Source: Acidobacteriota bacterium (GTDB lineage: Bacteria; Acidobacteriota; Vicinamibacteria; Vicinamibacterales; UBA2999). From it: 64,000 nt of DNA. Below, piece after piece: positions 7,070 to 16,354 of the stretch. The translations under genes and the position numbers were made by a program. How positions within the stretch are numbered: the first letter of the stretch is position 1; the number at the start of each line of letters is the position of its first letter. Below the pieces are notes generated by a model. It was given only the letters and a program-made list of their open reading frames with translations, had not been told where the DNA came from and did not search any database. The stretch covers positions 1 to 64,000 of the forward strand of contig CANIBQ010000015.1 of the NCBI GenBank assembly GCA_947465645.1, written 5' to 3'.

Positions 7070-9034
7070 CTACGCGCCCACGGCGAGAGCAGAGACGATG
7101 GCCGTCGCGAAGGCGTGAGCGCCGAGTGCGTTGGGATGCCCGGCGGACGCGCGATAGCACTGCTCGCGCCGAAACGGGTCGATCTCGGCGACGTCGCACG
7201 CCAGCCGGCGCTGAGGCGCCATGGGATCCTGCGGCGACAGATCCCAGTTGATCCCGAACAGCCAGGCCTGCGGCGCCAGCGCAGCGTTCTCGTCGGCGAA
7301 ACCCGGGTCAACGGCCTCGAACCGATTGGGGAACTCGGCGTCGAGCGCGGCGACCGTCGCCCGTATCGCCGCCGACGAGGCGACGTGGAAGGTGTGGCAG
7401 TTCTCGACGATCCGTCCCCAGATCGGCGGCATCACCGTCGTGGGCATCGCCATCAACGCCGGGTTGACCGGCACGCCAACGGCCGCGAGAAACTCCATGC
7501 CCCAACTGAATCGGCTCTGTGCGCTGAGGACGGGGTAGTACTCGAGCACCACGATCCGGGCCCTGGAAAAACGCCGCGCGACGCTGCGCAGCAGCACCGT
7601 GAGATCCGGCCCGCAGGCGCGCGTCGTCGTGCCGGCGAGATCGTCGGGGTCTGTGAACGGGTTCAGGATGAACCGGATGTCGACGTCGTTGATGCCGCCG
7701 TTGACGATCACCAGGTCTACCTCGGCGGCTTCGTCAGCGGGATACGCCGCGCACTGTTCGAGACAGGTCGGATGCGCCCGCGGCACCTCGCCGTCGACCG
7801 CCGCTCTCGGAATGGTGCTGCCGACACCGATGATGGCGCCCGAGTGCGCCGCCATGGTCGTGGCCGGAAACGAGGGTCCGTTCGAGAACGCCTGCCCGAC
7901 GAGGGTGTGAATCTTCTGCACCTGCAGCAGGCCCTGTCCCCACGGAACCGAGTCCCCGAGCACTGCGATACGCCGAATCGGAGAGCCGGGCACGCCCGCG
8001 GGTGGCATCGGCGGCGCGACCGCGGGCGTCGGGGGCACCACGCGCACGGTGACCGCGGGCACGCCGACGCGCGGCTCCAGCAGGCAGCCGATCGCCACAC
8101 CGGGAAACTTGAGCCTCAACGCCTCGTGCACATCAACGGGATGCGTGCCGCCGGTGAAGGCATGCTTGATCAGATCGAAGGTGTGCAGCAGCAGCGCGCC
8201 GTTTTCATCGATGTCGGCGTCCAGCAGGCAGACGGCCCGCCCATGACGGATCGCGCGTGTGACGGTGAACTGCAGGTTGGCTTTCGCCTCCTTCGTCTTG
8301 ACGCTCGCCATCTCGGTCAGTTGCGAGACGCCGGGAATCTCCTCTAAGTTCGCGATGTGCAGTTCGTGCTTCGCCCGGTGGTAGCCACCTTGCGCCTTGG
8401 CGGCGAGCGTGTGCACCGTCGCCAGGCACGTCTCGTCGACTTCGGCGATGAAGCGTTCGCGTGTCGCCAGCAGCAGCTCCCGGACGCGAGTGAACCAGGG
8501 CTGGCCGGTGGTCGGAGCGACCTCGACGCTGACGCGCGAGTAGAGGTTCAGGAGACTGAGCTTCGCGAGAACGCGTGACTCGTCGGCTGGGTCTACGGCG
8601 TCGTAGTTGACTCCGAAAAACGGCTCGGGGTTCGACGTGCGGCCCAGGCGAAACTGAGGCGACACGTCCAGCACGCGCCTGAAGTCGTCGAACGCTGCCG
8701 GCAGCGCGGCCCATGGCGTGAAGGAGGGGATCCACTCCGACGACCGGCGTGGCGCGATGAGGCGCTCATCGCCGGACGCAGGCCGAACCTGGCCGTCCTG
8801 CACGCGGGACACGACCTGAATGTCATGGTAGCGGCTGGGCGTCAGCCGCAGAATGAGCGCGAAGCCAGCCGGCGCCCCGTTCAGCGAAAGCGATTCGCGT
8901 TGTCCGCGGAACGCCACACGCCAGGCCGCGGCGCTTGACCCGTCCGATCGTGCGAGGCGAACGACGACCGTCGGGTCGACGATCGGGCGGCCGTCGACAT
9001 CGGATACCTCGAGATTGAGTGTGAGGTCCGGCAT
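7070..9034 (-). CDS. SGNH/GDSL hydrolase with large N-terminal domain
   Basis: The 654-residue protein has a C-terminal SGNH hydrolase: block I IAVLGDSVPWGQG (Ser362), the NGGINDVD block with the oxyanion Asn, and the catalytic His in RASAGHPNALGAHAFA near the end. The first 300 residues form a separate domain that starts with a beta-rich segment (LTLNLEVSDVDGRPIVDPTVVV) and continues as alpha/beta; I do not recognise it. A proline-rich linker (about 333-350) separates the two. No signal peptide is visible. The family includes esterases and lipases acting on lipids or acetylated sugars. The gene ends 23 bp upstream of the PEP mutase-like gene on the same strand. Confidence 0.8.
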   Translation of the reverse strand: MPDLTLNLEVSDVDGRPIVDPTVVVRLARSDGSSAAAWRVAFRGQRESLSLNGAPAGFALILRLTPSRYHDIQVVSRVQDGQVRPASGDERLIAPRRSSEWIPSFTPWAALPAAFDDFRRVLDVSPQFRLGRTSNPEPFFGVNYDAVDPADESRVLAKLSLLNLYSRVSVEVAPTTGQPWFTRVRELLLATRERFIAEVDETCLATVHTLAAKAQGGYHRAKHELHIANLEEIPGVSQLTEMASVKTKEAKANLQFTVTRAIRHGRAVCLLDADIDENGALLLHTFDLIKHAFTGGTHPVDVHEALRLKFPGVAIGCLLEPRVGVPAVTVRVVPPTPAVAPPMPPAGVPGSPIRRIAVLGDSVPWGQGLLQVQKIHTLVGQAFSNGPSFPATTMAAHSGAIIGVGSTIPRAAVDGEVPRAHPTCLEQCAAYPADEAAEVDLVIVNGGINDVDIRFILNPFTDPDDLAGTTTRACGPDLTVLLRSVARRFSRARIVVLEYYPVLSAQSRFSWGMEFLAAVGVPVNPALMAMPTTVMPPIWGRIVENCHTFHVASSAAIRATVAALDAEFPNRFEAVDPGFADENAALAPQAWLFGINWDLSPQDPMAPQRRLACDVAEIDPFRREQCYRASAGHPNALGAHAFATAIVSALAVGA

Positions 9035-9144
9035 GACGCGGCCGGATCATACCGTTGAGGCGGGCGCTCCGTACAAAGAATGAGCGGCCGGGCGCTACGC
9101 GCGCCGCAGCCGCTTGAACTCAACTCGCGTGTAGAAACGGGCGA

Positions 9145-9414
9145 TTAACGAATCTGCTCGTTCCGGTCGTCTCCCCCGGCCTGCTCGGTCCCGTCCGGTG
9201 AGCCCTGGTTCGGCGGCCCTTCGCCGCCTTGACCCGTCAGCTCCGAGCGCCGACGATGGCTCGCCATACCACCCTTGCGGCCGGCTTCGCGCGCTTCCTC
9301 GCTGGTCCACTCGTGGGCTGTGCCCTTCTGATGGGCTGCCTTGCCGCCCTTGCTCGCGATCTCCCGCTGCTTGGAGCGATCCATCGAGGCGAATCCGCGA
9401 TCCTCTTTAGCCAC
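9145..9414 (-). CDS. KGG-motif general stress protein
   Basis: The GTG at 9414 is chosen as start because an AGGAGG box precedes it by a few bases; the longer frame to 9507 has no such support. The 89-residue hydrophilic protein carries two KGG repeats (REIASKGGKAAHQKG and REAGRKGGMASHRR), the hallmark of the YciG/Con-10-like stress proteins. The tail is rich in Gly, Asp and Gln and probably disordered. Such proteins accumulate in stationary phase or osmotic stress in other bacteria; the molecular role is unclear. Confidence 0.85.
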   Translation of the reverse strand: MAKEDRGFASMDRSKQREIASKGGKAAHQKGTAHEWTSEEAREAGRKGGMASHRRRSELTGQGGEGPPNQGSPDGTEQAGGDDRNEQIR

Positions 9415-9669
9415 ACTGTCCTCCTGCCACAATCCGATTGACCTGGAGCCGCCTCTCGGCTCACAGACCCTCGCGTTCTTCCGGTTCGGCTGCAACTGAA
9501 GTGCCACGGCTCATGAGGACAGTGCCCCTAAGTCTCAACAGTAAAGGAACTTACGAATTGTCGAGCCGACTCAGGCGGGGCGTAAACACGATGGCATGGA
9601 AAATTGAGGATGAGCTTGGCTATGCGAAAGCTCGTCAGTCTGGTCCCGTATTTATTCGATGAAACTTGC
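9415..9669. other. Intergenic region, no gene seen
   Basis: This 255-bp spacer lies between the start of the KGG gene and the end of gltX. No RNA gene or credible ORF is visible. It should contain the promoter of the KGG gene on the reverse strand. Confidence 0.35.
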
Positions 9670-11133
9670 TCACGCGCGGGTGGCAAGAAAAACTAGAAGG
9701 CGCTGAAGGCGGGCGATCGTCCGCTCTCTGCCGAGCAACGCCAGCACCTCGAACAGGCCTGGACTGGTGGTTCGGCCGGTCACGGCGACCCGCACGGCAT
9801 GGATGAGCAGGCCGGGCTTAATGCCCCGCTCGGCTGCCGATCCACGCACCACGGCTTCCACATGTGGTTCATCGAAGGGAACAGCCGTGCCCAGCGACTG
9901 CGCCAGCGCGATGAGGTGCGCCGACAGGCCGGGGGTGGATAAGTGTTTCTCGATCGCCTCCGGACCGTACTCGACCGTATCCACCAGGAAAGGGCGCGCG
10001 AGGTCTACGAAGTCGGTGAGCCGCTTCGCACGCGGGCGGAGCAAATCGAGCAGCCGATGCAGCCACGGCTCGTCGACGCCTGGCAACACGGAGGGCCAGA
10101 GGCCGGCCTCGCCGAGAAAGGGTTCGACCGCCTGTGCGAGCTGGGCGACAGGAAGCCGGGCGATGTATTGCCCGTTCATCCAATCGAGCTTCTCGGTGTT
10201 GAAGACGGCGTTGCCGCCACTGATCCCCTCGAGGGAGAAGCCGTCCACCAGTTCCGGCGTGGACATCAGCTCCCGGTCGTCGCCTGGTGACCAGCCGAGC
10301 AACGCGAGAAAATTCACCATCGCGTCCGGCAGGTACCCTTGCCGCTGGTATTCAGTGACCGATGTGGCGCCGTGCCGCTTGCTCAGGCGCTTCTTGTCGG
10401 CCCCGAGGATGAGCGGCACGTGCGCGAAGCGCGGCGTCGGCGCACCGAAGGCCTCGAAGAGCAGCACGTGCTTCGGCGTGTTGGAGATGTGATCGTCGCC
10501 GCGAATGACGTGCGTGATCGCCATGTCGATGTCGTCGGCGACCACCGAGAGGTGGTAGGTCGGATAGCGATCCGAGCGAAGGATGACGAAGTCTTCGATG
10601 TTGGCCCCGTCGAACTCGATCCGTCCCTTCACCTGGTCGTCGAACGCCGTGCTCCCGTGCGGCACGTTGAAGCGGATCGCTCGCGAAGCGCCGGACGCCT
10701 CGAGCTCGGCAATCCGCCCGGGCGGGAGCGCCAGGCACGCGCGGTCGTACTGCCAGGCCTCGCCGCGCTGTTCGGCGGCTTCGCGTTGCTCGCGGAGACG
10801 ATCGGCGGAGCAGTAGCAGTAGTAGGCGTGGCCGTCGGCCACGAGCTGCGCGGCCGCGGCGCGATACCGCTCGAGCCGCTCGGACTGAAAATACGGCGTG
10901 TGCGGCCCGCCAACCTCCGGCCCTTCATCCCAGTCGAGCCCGAGCCAGCGCAGCCCTTCGAGAATGCCGGTGACCATGTCTGCCGAGGAGCGCTCGACGT
11001 CGGTGTCCTCGATGCGCAGGACGAACGTGCCGCCATGACGCCGGGCGTACAACCAGTTGAAGAGCGCCGTGCGGGCGCCGCCGACGTGCAGGTAACCGGT
11101 TGGAGAGGGAGCGAATCTGACGCGTGGGCTCAC
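9670..11133 (-). CDS. gltX: Glutamyl-tRNA synthetase
   Basis: The 487-residue class I synthetase starts RVRFAPSPTGYLHVGGARTA, the HIGH-type motif, and has the KMSKS equivalent KKRLSKRHGA. The SerGlnSer-like insert YYCYCSADRL with YDRACL places cysteines in the zinc-binding pattern of many bacterial GluRS enzymes. It charges tRNA-Glu (and tRNA-Gln in organisms that use the amidotransferase route). The length matches the family. It is probably transcribed alone or with the small hypothetical gene upstream on the same strand. Confidence 0.97.
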   Translation of the reverse strand: MSPRVRFAPSPTGYLHVGGARTALFNWLYARRHGGTFVLRIEDTDVERSSADMVTGILEGLRWLGLDWDEGPEVGGPHTPYFQSERLERYRAAAAQLVADGHAYYCYCSADRLREQREAAEQRGEAWQYDRACLALPPGRIAELEASGASRAIRFNVPHGSTAFDDQVKGRIEFDGANIEDFVILRSDRYPTYHLSVVADDIDMAITHVIRGDDHISNTPKHVLLFEAFGAPTPRFAHVPLILGADKKRLSKRHGATSVTEYQRQGYLPDAMVNFLALLGWSPGDDRELMSTPELVDGFSLEGISGGNAVFNTEKLDWMNGQYIARLPVAQLAQAVEPFLGEAGLWPSVLPGVDEPWLHRLLDLLRPRAKRLTDFVDLARPFLVDTVEYGPEAIEKHLSTPGLSAHLIALAQSLGTAVPFDEPHVEAVVRGSAAERGIKPGLLIHAVRVAVTGRTTSPGLFEVLALLGRERTIARLQRLLVFLATRA

Positions 11134-11161
11134 GCGTCAATTATGAGTTATCCGAGACTGG

Positions 11162-11497
11162 TCAGGGTTCGCTGGGCCGACGGTACAGCATGTACGAGAA
11201 ACGGCCGTGCAGCCACGCCTCACCGGCTGCATCGTCGTGGCGGATGTCGATGGACTCCTCGTTGACGTGTGCGTAATGGCCGCCGAGGCGAGCGATCTCC
11301 TGAGCCAGTCTGGTCTCGGTGCTTGCCATGAGCTCCTGGTAACAGCGATCCCAGAGCTCGTCCCGGTGAGCGATCGTACCCGGCACGCGGCCGCTGGTCG
11401 CCTCGACCGTGTGTTCGTCCATCAACTCGGCCTCCAACGGAGGCAATTCGCGGTGCCAATAGACGATCTTGCCGCCGCCCCTGTGGACGGAGTCCAT
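11162..11497 (-). CDS. Conserved hypothetical protein
   Basis: The ATG at 11497 gives a 111-residue product beginning MDSVHRGGGKIVYWHRELPP; the upstream extension to 11662 is low-complexity and lacks a Shine-Dalgarno sequence. The protein has the pattern DELWDRCYQELMASTETRLAQEIARLGGHYAHV and a C-terminal AWLHGRFSYMLYRRP. It has no membrane segment or recognisable catalytic motif. It reads like a small conserved cytoplasmic protein of unknown role. It lies upstream of gltX on the same strand with a 28-bp gap and is divergent from the methyltransferase gene. Confidence 0.6.
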   Translation of the reverse strand: MDSVHRGGGKIVYWHRELPPLEAELMDEHTVEATSGRVPGTIAHRDELWDRCYQELMASTETRLAQEIARLGGHYAHVNEESIDIRHDDAAGEAWLHGRFSYMLYRRPSEP

Positions 11498-11612
11498 GTC
11501 GCTCACGGGAACTGTTGGTAGACTTGCAGGCGTATCTCCGCTCAAGGAACTAGACGGGATGGGCGCTCGGGCTGCGTCGCGCGACCTGAGGCCGTGTTTG
11601 AAAGGGTACCAC

Positions 11613-12308
11613 ATGAAAAACGCATCGGTCCTCTCCGCGCTTGGTCTCGCGATCGTATTCACGACCGGTCTGTACGCTCAGGTGCACGACCAGGCGCACG
11701 GGGCCGCCGCGGCCGCGGGACAGAAGCCCGATCACATGGACCACAGTTTTGCCGACGCCGAACGGTACGCGAAGTCGTTCGATGACCCCGCTCGGGACGC
11801 CTGGCAGATGCCGGATCGGGTGATCGCCGCGCTTGGCCTGAAGCCCGGACAGACTGTCGCCGACATTGGAGCGGGAACCGGGTACTTCACCGTACGGCTC
11901 GCCAAGTCAGCGGCCGCGCCGAAGGTGTACGCGGTCGACATTGAAGCGACGATGGTCGAGTACGTCCGGCAGCGCGCGATGCGTGAGGGCCTGAAGAACG
12001 TCGTGGTCGTCAAAGCAGGCGCCGATCGCACCAACCTCCCCGAGCCTGTCGACGTGGTGCTGATCGTGGATACCTACCATCACATACCGAATCGAGTGGC
12101 GTACTTCACGGCCTTGAAGGCGCTGATGAAGCCCGGTGCGCGGTTGGCCATCGTCGATTTCAAGAAGGACGCGCCAGCAGGACCGCCCGTGGAGTTCCGC
12201 TTCACGCCAGACCAGATCAATGCCGAACTAGCGCAGGCCGGGTTCAAACTTCAGACTGGTTACGATTTCCTGCCGCGGCAGATGTATCTGATCTACACCG
12301 TAGACTGA
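11613..12308 (+). CDS. Exported class I SAM-dependent methyltransferase
   Basis: The ATG at 11613 begins a signal peptide (VLSALGLAIVFTTGLYAQ), so it is preferred over the longer frame from 11469. The 231-residue protein then has a histidine-rich short linker (HDQAHGAAAAAGQKPDHMDH) and a Rossmann methyltransferase with TVADIGAGTGYFTVRLA (motif I), VYAVDIEATM and VDVVLIVDTYHHI. Secreted methyltransferases of this type are common in Acidobacteriota and Planctomycetes but have no assigned substrate. It converges with the oligopeptidase gene, leaving only 8 bp between the two stops. Confidence 0.8.
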   Translation: MKNASVLSALGLAIVFTTGLYAQVHDQAHGAAAAAGQKPDHMDHSFADAERYAKSFDDPARDAWQMPDRVIAALGLKPGQTVADIGAGTGYFTVRLAKSAAAPKVYAVDIEATMVEYVRQRAMREGLKNVVVVKAGADRTNLPEPVDVVLIVDTYHHIPNRVAYFTALKALMKPGARLAIVDFKKDAPAGPPVEFRFTPDQINAELAQAGFKLQTGYDFLPRQMYLIYTVD

Positions 12309-12316
12309 GGCTCGAA

Positions 12317-14389
12317 CTACTTCGCGATTCCGACCTGCCGCAGCGCGAACGCCCAGGTGAACGCCGTCTCCTTCAACGCGTCGTAGCGGCCCGAGGCGCC
12401 GCCGTGGCCGGCGCCGAGATTCGTCTTCAGGAGGATCGGATTGACGCCGGTGTTCAACGTCCGAATCTTCGCGGTGAGCTTCGCACCTTCCCAGTACGGC
12501 ACCTGGCTGTCGTTGACGGACACTTCCACCAGCATCGCGGGATAGGCCTGCGCCTTGACGTTGTCGTACGGCGAGTACCTGGTCATGTAGTCGTACGCCG
12601 GCCTCTCGTTCGGGTTGCCCCACTCGGCGTACTCACTGGTCGTGAGCGGCAGCGAGGCGTCGAGCATGGTGTTCAGGATGTCGACGAACGGCACCTGCGC
12701 GATGACCGCCTTGAACAGATCCGGCCGCATGTTGGCGACCGCTCCCATCAACATGCCGCCGGCGCTGCGGCCCTGGGCGACCAGCCGATCGCTCGAGGTG
12801 TATTTCTGGGCGATCAGATGCTCCGCCGATGCGATGAAGTCGGTGAACGTCGTGATCTTGTTCATCATGCGCCCGGCGTCGCGCCAGGGCTCGCCAAGCT
12901 CGCCGCCGCCGCGAATGCTGGCGATGGCGAAGATCATGCCCCGGTCGAGCAAGGGCAGGCGATTCGCGGAGAACGTCGGCGGTATGGCGATGCCGTACGA
13001 GCCGTACGCGTACAACAGCAGCGGAGCCGATCCGTCGCGCGGCACGCCGCGTCGATAGACGAGTGAGATGGGGATCCTGACGCCGTCGGCGGCCGTCGCG
13101 AAGACCCGCTCTGTCGCGTAGTTCTTCTTGTCGAAGCCGCCAGGCACCTCGGTCTCTTTCAACAGCGTCGCCGCGCGGGTGCTCATGTCGTAGTCGAACA
13201 CCGAGGTGGGCGACACGAGCGATTGATAGCTGTAGCGAAGCGTCGCCGTGTCGAACACGAAGTTCTGTCCGGGCGACGCGGCATACACCGGCTCAGGGAA
13301 TTCGATTCGGTGCCGGTGTCCCGTCTCGAGTTCCAGCACCTCTATCTGCTGAAGACCGTTCTCCCATTCAGACACCACCAGGTGGCCGGCAAATGGATCG
13401 ATGCCCTCGACCTTCACGTCCGGCCGATGCGCGACGAGCTCCTCCCAGTTGTGCTCCGACGGATCGGCGACCGGCGCGGTGACGACCCGGAAGTTCTTGG
13501 CGTCCTTGTTGGTCCGGATGTAGAAGAGGCCCCCGCGATGCTCGACGTCGTATTCGTGATCTGCGCCACGCGGCACGACCACTTTCAGCGGGGCCGAAGG
13601 GATGGCGGCAGGCAGGTATCGGACTTCCGTGGACGTCTTCGCGGCAATCTGCAGCGTGACGAGGGCGCCATCCCGCGTGCGCGCGACGTCGATGTCGAAC
13701 AGCTCGTCCGGCTCGGTATACAGGAGATCGCTCTTGGCGGCGCCGAGGGCGTGGCGGAAGAACCTGTCGTGGCGCTTCGTCACGGCGTCTTCGGTCGCGT
13801 AGAAGAGCGTCCTGTTGTCCGAGGCCCACACGACGCTGGTGACGCGCTCGATTCGATCGGGCAGCAGCGCGCCGGTCTTGAGGTCCTTCACCTGGAGCGT
13901 GAACTGTCGATAGCCGGTGTGGTCCGTTGAAAACGCCAGCAGCGTGCCATCGTCGCTCGGCTGGTACGAGCCGAGCGCCATGAACGTCTGTCCTACGGCA
14001 AGCTCGTTGAGGTCGAGCAGGATCTCCTCGGGCGCGCCGAGGCTGCCGTGTTTCCGGCAGCAGACCGGATACTGCCGTCCTGCGATCGTCCGCGAGTAAT
14101 AGAAGTAGTCGCCGCGCCGGTGCGGCACCGTTTCGTCGGTCTCCTTGATGTGACCGACCATCTCTGCGTAGAGCGTGTCCTGGAGCGCGGCCGTCGGCTT
14201 CATCACCGCCTCGGCATAGGCGTTCTCGGCCGTCAGGTAGGTCATGACGCCGGGATCGCTCGTGTCGCGAAGCCAGAAATAGTCATCGACCCGCGAATCG
14301 CCGTGCACCGTAATCGTCTTCGGCCGTTTCTCGGCGACAGGTGGGAGATTTACCCGAGGGGCGGGTGGCACGTCGTGCATCGGAGACAT
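12317..14389 (-). CDS. ptrB: Oligopeptidase B-like S9A prolyl oligopeptidase
   Basis: The start is set at the ATG at 14389 (690 residues) because family homology begins right after it (KTITVHGDSRVDDYFWLRD); the open frame further upstream overlaps the divergent oxidase gene. The N-terminal half is the seven-bladed propeller and the C-terminal half is the hydrolase: AQGRSAGGMLMG carries the Ser nucleophile, VNDSQVPYWEG the Asp and GAGHGGASGR the His. No signal peptide is present, so it probably acts in the cytoplasm on short peptides after basic residues. The length agrees with oligopeptidase B. It is divergent from the multicopper oxidase with a 67-bp shared spacer. Confidence 0.88.
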   Translation of the reverse strand: MSPMHDVPPAPRVNLPPVAEKRPKTITVHGDSRVDDYFWLRDTSDPGVMTYLTAENAYAEAVMKPTAALQDTLYAEMVGHIKETDETVPHRRGDYFYYSRTIAGRQYPVCCRKHGSLGAPEEILLDLNELAVGQTFMALGSYQPSDDGTLLAFSTDHTGYRQFTLQVKDLKTGALLPDRIERVTSVVWASDNRTLFYATEDAVTKRHDRFFRHALGAAKSDLLYTEPDELFDIDVARTRDGALVTLQIAAKTSTEVRYLPAAIPSAPLKVVVPRGADHEYDVEHRGGLFYIRTNKDAKNFRVVTAPVADPSEHNWEELVAHRPDVKVEGIDPFAGHLVVSEWENGLQQIEVLELETGHRHRIEFPEPVYAASPGQNFVFDTATLRYSYQSLVSPTSVFDYDMSTRAATLLKETEVPGGFDKKNYATERVFATAADGVRIPISLVYRRGVPRDGSAPLLLYAYGSYGIAIPPTFSANRLPLLDRGMIFAIASIRGGGELGEPWRDAGRMMNKITTFTDFIASAEHLIAQKYTSSDRLVAQGRSAGGMLMGAVANMRPDLFKAVIAQVPFVDILNTMLDASLPLTTSEYAEWGNPNERPAYDYMTRYSPYDNVKAQAYPAMLVEVSVNDSQVPYWEGAKLTAKIRTLNTGVNPILLKTNLGAGHGGASGRYDALKETAFTWAFALRQVGIAK

Positions 14390-14456
14390 TCTATTGCCGA
14401 GTCCCTGAAACTCCTTGCCACGAGGGTCCTGATGATCAACGGTAGGAAGTAGCCCC

Positions 14457-16040
14457 ATGCATCGTCGCGAGCTGCTTCGTCTTTTGAGCTTGTCCACCGT
14501 CGCCGGCGCCATCGGGTGCCAACGGCGGTCCGCCAGCGCGGGTCCTGCCGCATTCTCGCAGACCACATCCGACAGCGGGTTCGTGCCCGACGTCGAGTTG
14601 CTGTTGACCGCGGCTCCCGACGAAGTGGCGGTGCTTCCCGGCGCGCCGACGCGCGTGTGGCGCTTCTCGGGCCGCCTGCTCCAGGGGCCCGCCGACACGC
14701 TCCAGATACTTCCCGGTTCCTACCTTGGCCCCGTGATCCGCCTTCGCCGTGGCCAGAAGGTGCGTGTGCGTTTCGCAAACCAGCTCGGCGAAGACTCGAT
14801 CGTCCACTGGCACGGCCTGGACGTGCCCGAGAGCGCCGACGGCCACCCCCGTCTGGCCGTCGGCCACGGCCGCGAGTACGTGTACGAATTCGAAGTGACC
14901 AACCGCGCGGGGACGTACTGGTATCACCCGCACCCGCACATGCGCACGGGCGCGCAGGTGTATCAGGGCCTGGCTGGTGTGCTCCTGGTGCAGGACGACG
15001 AAGAAGACAGGCTGGCGCTGCCCTCTGGGGGAACCGAGCTCCTGTGCGTCATACAGGATCGTCAGTTCGACGCCCGCAACCAACTGGTCTTCCACGGCGG
15101 CGTCATGATGGAAATGATGAACGGCTTTCTTGGCGACCGCGTGCTCGTCAACGGCCAGCCGCAGCCGACGACGGAGGTGGACGCCGCGTGGCACCGGGTG
15201 CGCCTGTTGAACGGGTCGAACGCGCGTATCTACAAGCTGGCCTGGAGCCGCGATGTGCAGATGGCCGTGATTGGCGGAGACGGTGGGCTCCTGGAAACGC
15301 CCCTGTACCAGCAGGCACTCACGCTCGCGCCTGGCCAACGCGCGGACCTGTTGCTGGATCTCACAAGCCTTGCGGCCGGCACGGAAGTGCATCTCGAGAG
15401 CCAGGCATTTGCCGAAGCCGACGCCGGCGTCGTCGGCATGATGGGCATGGGGGGGCGCGGGATGGGGGGCATGAGGGGTCGCGGGATGGGGGGCATGATG
15501 GGTGGCCCTTCGAACGTGCCGAATGGAACGCCGCTGCGCGTGATGACCCTGCGCACGCGCGCGAGGCAAGGCGCGGCCTTCCGCGTGCCCGAGCGGCTGT
15601 CCTCGTTTGATGCGGACTGGGCGCCGCGCGCCGGCGTACCGATCCGGCGCGTTCCGCTGACGTTTCAGCGGATGACGTGGTCGCTCGATGGTCGTACCTT
15701 TGACATGACCGGCGCCGCACCGGAAGAAACGGTGGCCGCCGGCTCGACCCAGATCTGGGAGTTCGTCAACCAGACGAACCCGATGGGCATGGAAGCCGCC
15801 CATCCCATCCACATGCACGGCCGGCAGTTTCGTGTCATCGGTCGAACGAGCGGACGGGGCACGAACGCGTTGCGTGCAGGCATCGTTGACGACGGGTGGC
15901 GGGACACGGTGCTCGTGCTCCCCGGAGAAACCGTTCGCGTGCAGGTGCCATTCACACGTCATCCCGGGCTGTACCTCTACCACTGCCATATCCTCGAGCA
16001 TGAAGACATGGGGATGATGCGGAACTTCCGGGTGACGTAG
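14457..16040 (+). CDS. Multicopper oxidase, CueO-like, with Met-rich insert
   Basis: The 527-residue protein has an N-terminal export signal (RRELLRLLSLSTVAGAIGC, lipobox-like Cys21) and three cupredoxin domains. All copper ligands are visible: HWHG (117-120), HPHPH (157-161), HPIHMHG (about 450) and HCHILEHEDMGMM near the C-terminus, including the T1 site Cys. Residues around 326-350 form a Met/Gly repeat segment (MMGMGGRGMGGMRGRGMGG), which in CueO-type enzymes binds extra Cu(I). It probably oxidises Cu(I) or organic or metal substrates in the periplasm. It is divergent from ptrB. Confidence 0.92.
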   Translation: MHRRELLRLLSLSTVAGAIGCQRRSASAGPAAFSQTTSDSGFVPDVELLLTAAPDEVAVLPGAPTRVWRFSGRLLQGPADTLQILPGSYLGPVIRLRRGQKVRVRFANQLGEDSIVHWHGLDVPESADGHPRLAVGHGREYVYEFEVTNRAGTYWYHPHPHMRTGAQVYQGLAGVLLVQDDEEDRLALPSGGTELLCVIQDRQFDARNQLVFHGGVMMEMMNGFLGDRVLVNGQPQPTTEVDAAWHRVRLLNGSNARIYKLAWSRDVQMAVIGGDGGLLETPLYQQALTLAPGQRADLLLDLTSLAAGTEVHLESQAFAEADAGVVGMMGMGGRGMGGMRGRGMGGMMGGPSNVPNGTPLRVMTLRTRARQGAAFRVPERLSSFDADWAPRAGVPIRRVPLTFQRMTWSLDGRTFDMTGAAPEETVAAGSTQIWEFVNQTNPMGMEAAHPIHMHGRQFRVIGRTSGRGTNALRAGIVDDGWRDTVLVLPGETVRVQVPFTRHPGLYLYHCHILEHEDMGMMRNFRVT

Positions 16041-16083
16041 CCGCGTTGGCAGCGCACCTTCGCGGCGCCCAACCTGTCAATCA

Positions 16084-16131
16084 TTTGTCCATGACAAAAG
16101 CTTGACATAAAGCAATCGCCAGCGGTATCCT
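16084..16131 (+). promoter_or_regulatory. Promoter with flanking palindrome for two small membrane proteins
   Basis: A TTGACA box (16102-16107) and TATCCT box (16126-16131) are separated by 18 bp. Immediately upstream, TTTGTC-CAT-GACAAA (16084-16098) is a perfect palindrome with 6-bp arms that could be an activator or repressor site. An AGGAGG box and start codon follow about 30 bp downstream. Confidence 0.6.
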
Positions 16132-16168
16132 GACTTCCATCGTGCAGTGTTCACTAGGAGGCATGAGC

Positions 16169-16351
16169 ATGTTCAAGACGGGCGACTTTCTGATTCTGGG
16201 CGCCGCCTTCGCGTCGTTTCTGTTTTCCGTCGCCCTGTGGTTCGGCGTAGCGGGACCGCCCAACAAGGACGCCGGGCTCTTTGTCGGCCTGTGGGTGCCG
16301 TCGATTCTCGCGACTGGTCTGTACTTCGCCCTCCGAAGCGGAAGGCGATAG
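16169..16351 (+). CDS. Small two-helix membrane protein
   Basis: The ATG at 16169 is chosen because AGGAGG (16156-16161) is correctly spaced for it; the ATG six bases upstream is too close to that box. The 60-residue product has two hydrophobic helices, FLILGAAFASFLFSVALWFG and LWVPSILATGLYFAL, joined by a short polar loop (AGPPNKDAG), and ends RSGRR. I do not recognise a family, but the helices and basic tail suggest an inner membrane protein. It is followed after 3 bp by a second small membrane protein gene, so the pair is probably one operon from the promoter at 16102-16131. Confidence 0.7.
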   Translation: MFKTGDFLILGAAFASFLFSVALWFGVAGPPNKDAGLFVGLWVPSILATGLYFALRSGRR

Positions 16352-16354
16352 TCC

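Noticed and set aside
6051..7199. Longer start of the PEP mutase-like gene at 7199
   Set aside because: The extra 51 residues are Arg-rich and antisense-like; the Tat signal at 7046 marks the true N-terminus.
11469..11612. Extended N-terminus of the exported methyltransferase
   Set aside because: The signal peptide begins at the ATG at 11613; the upstream part overlaps the divergent hypothetical gene start.
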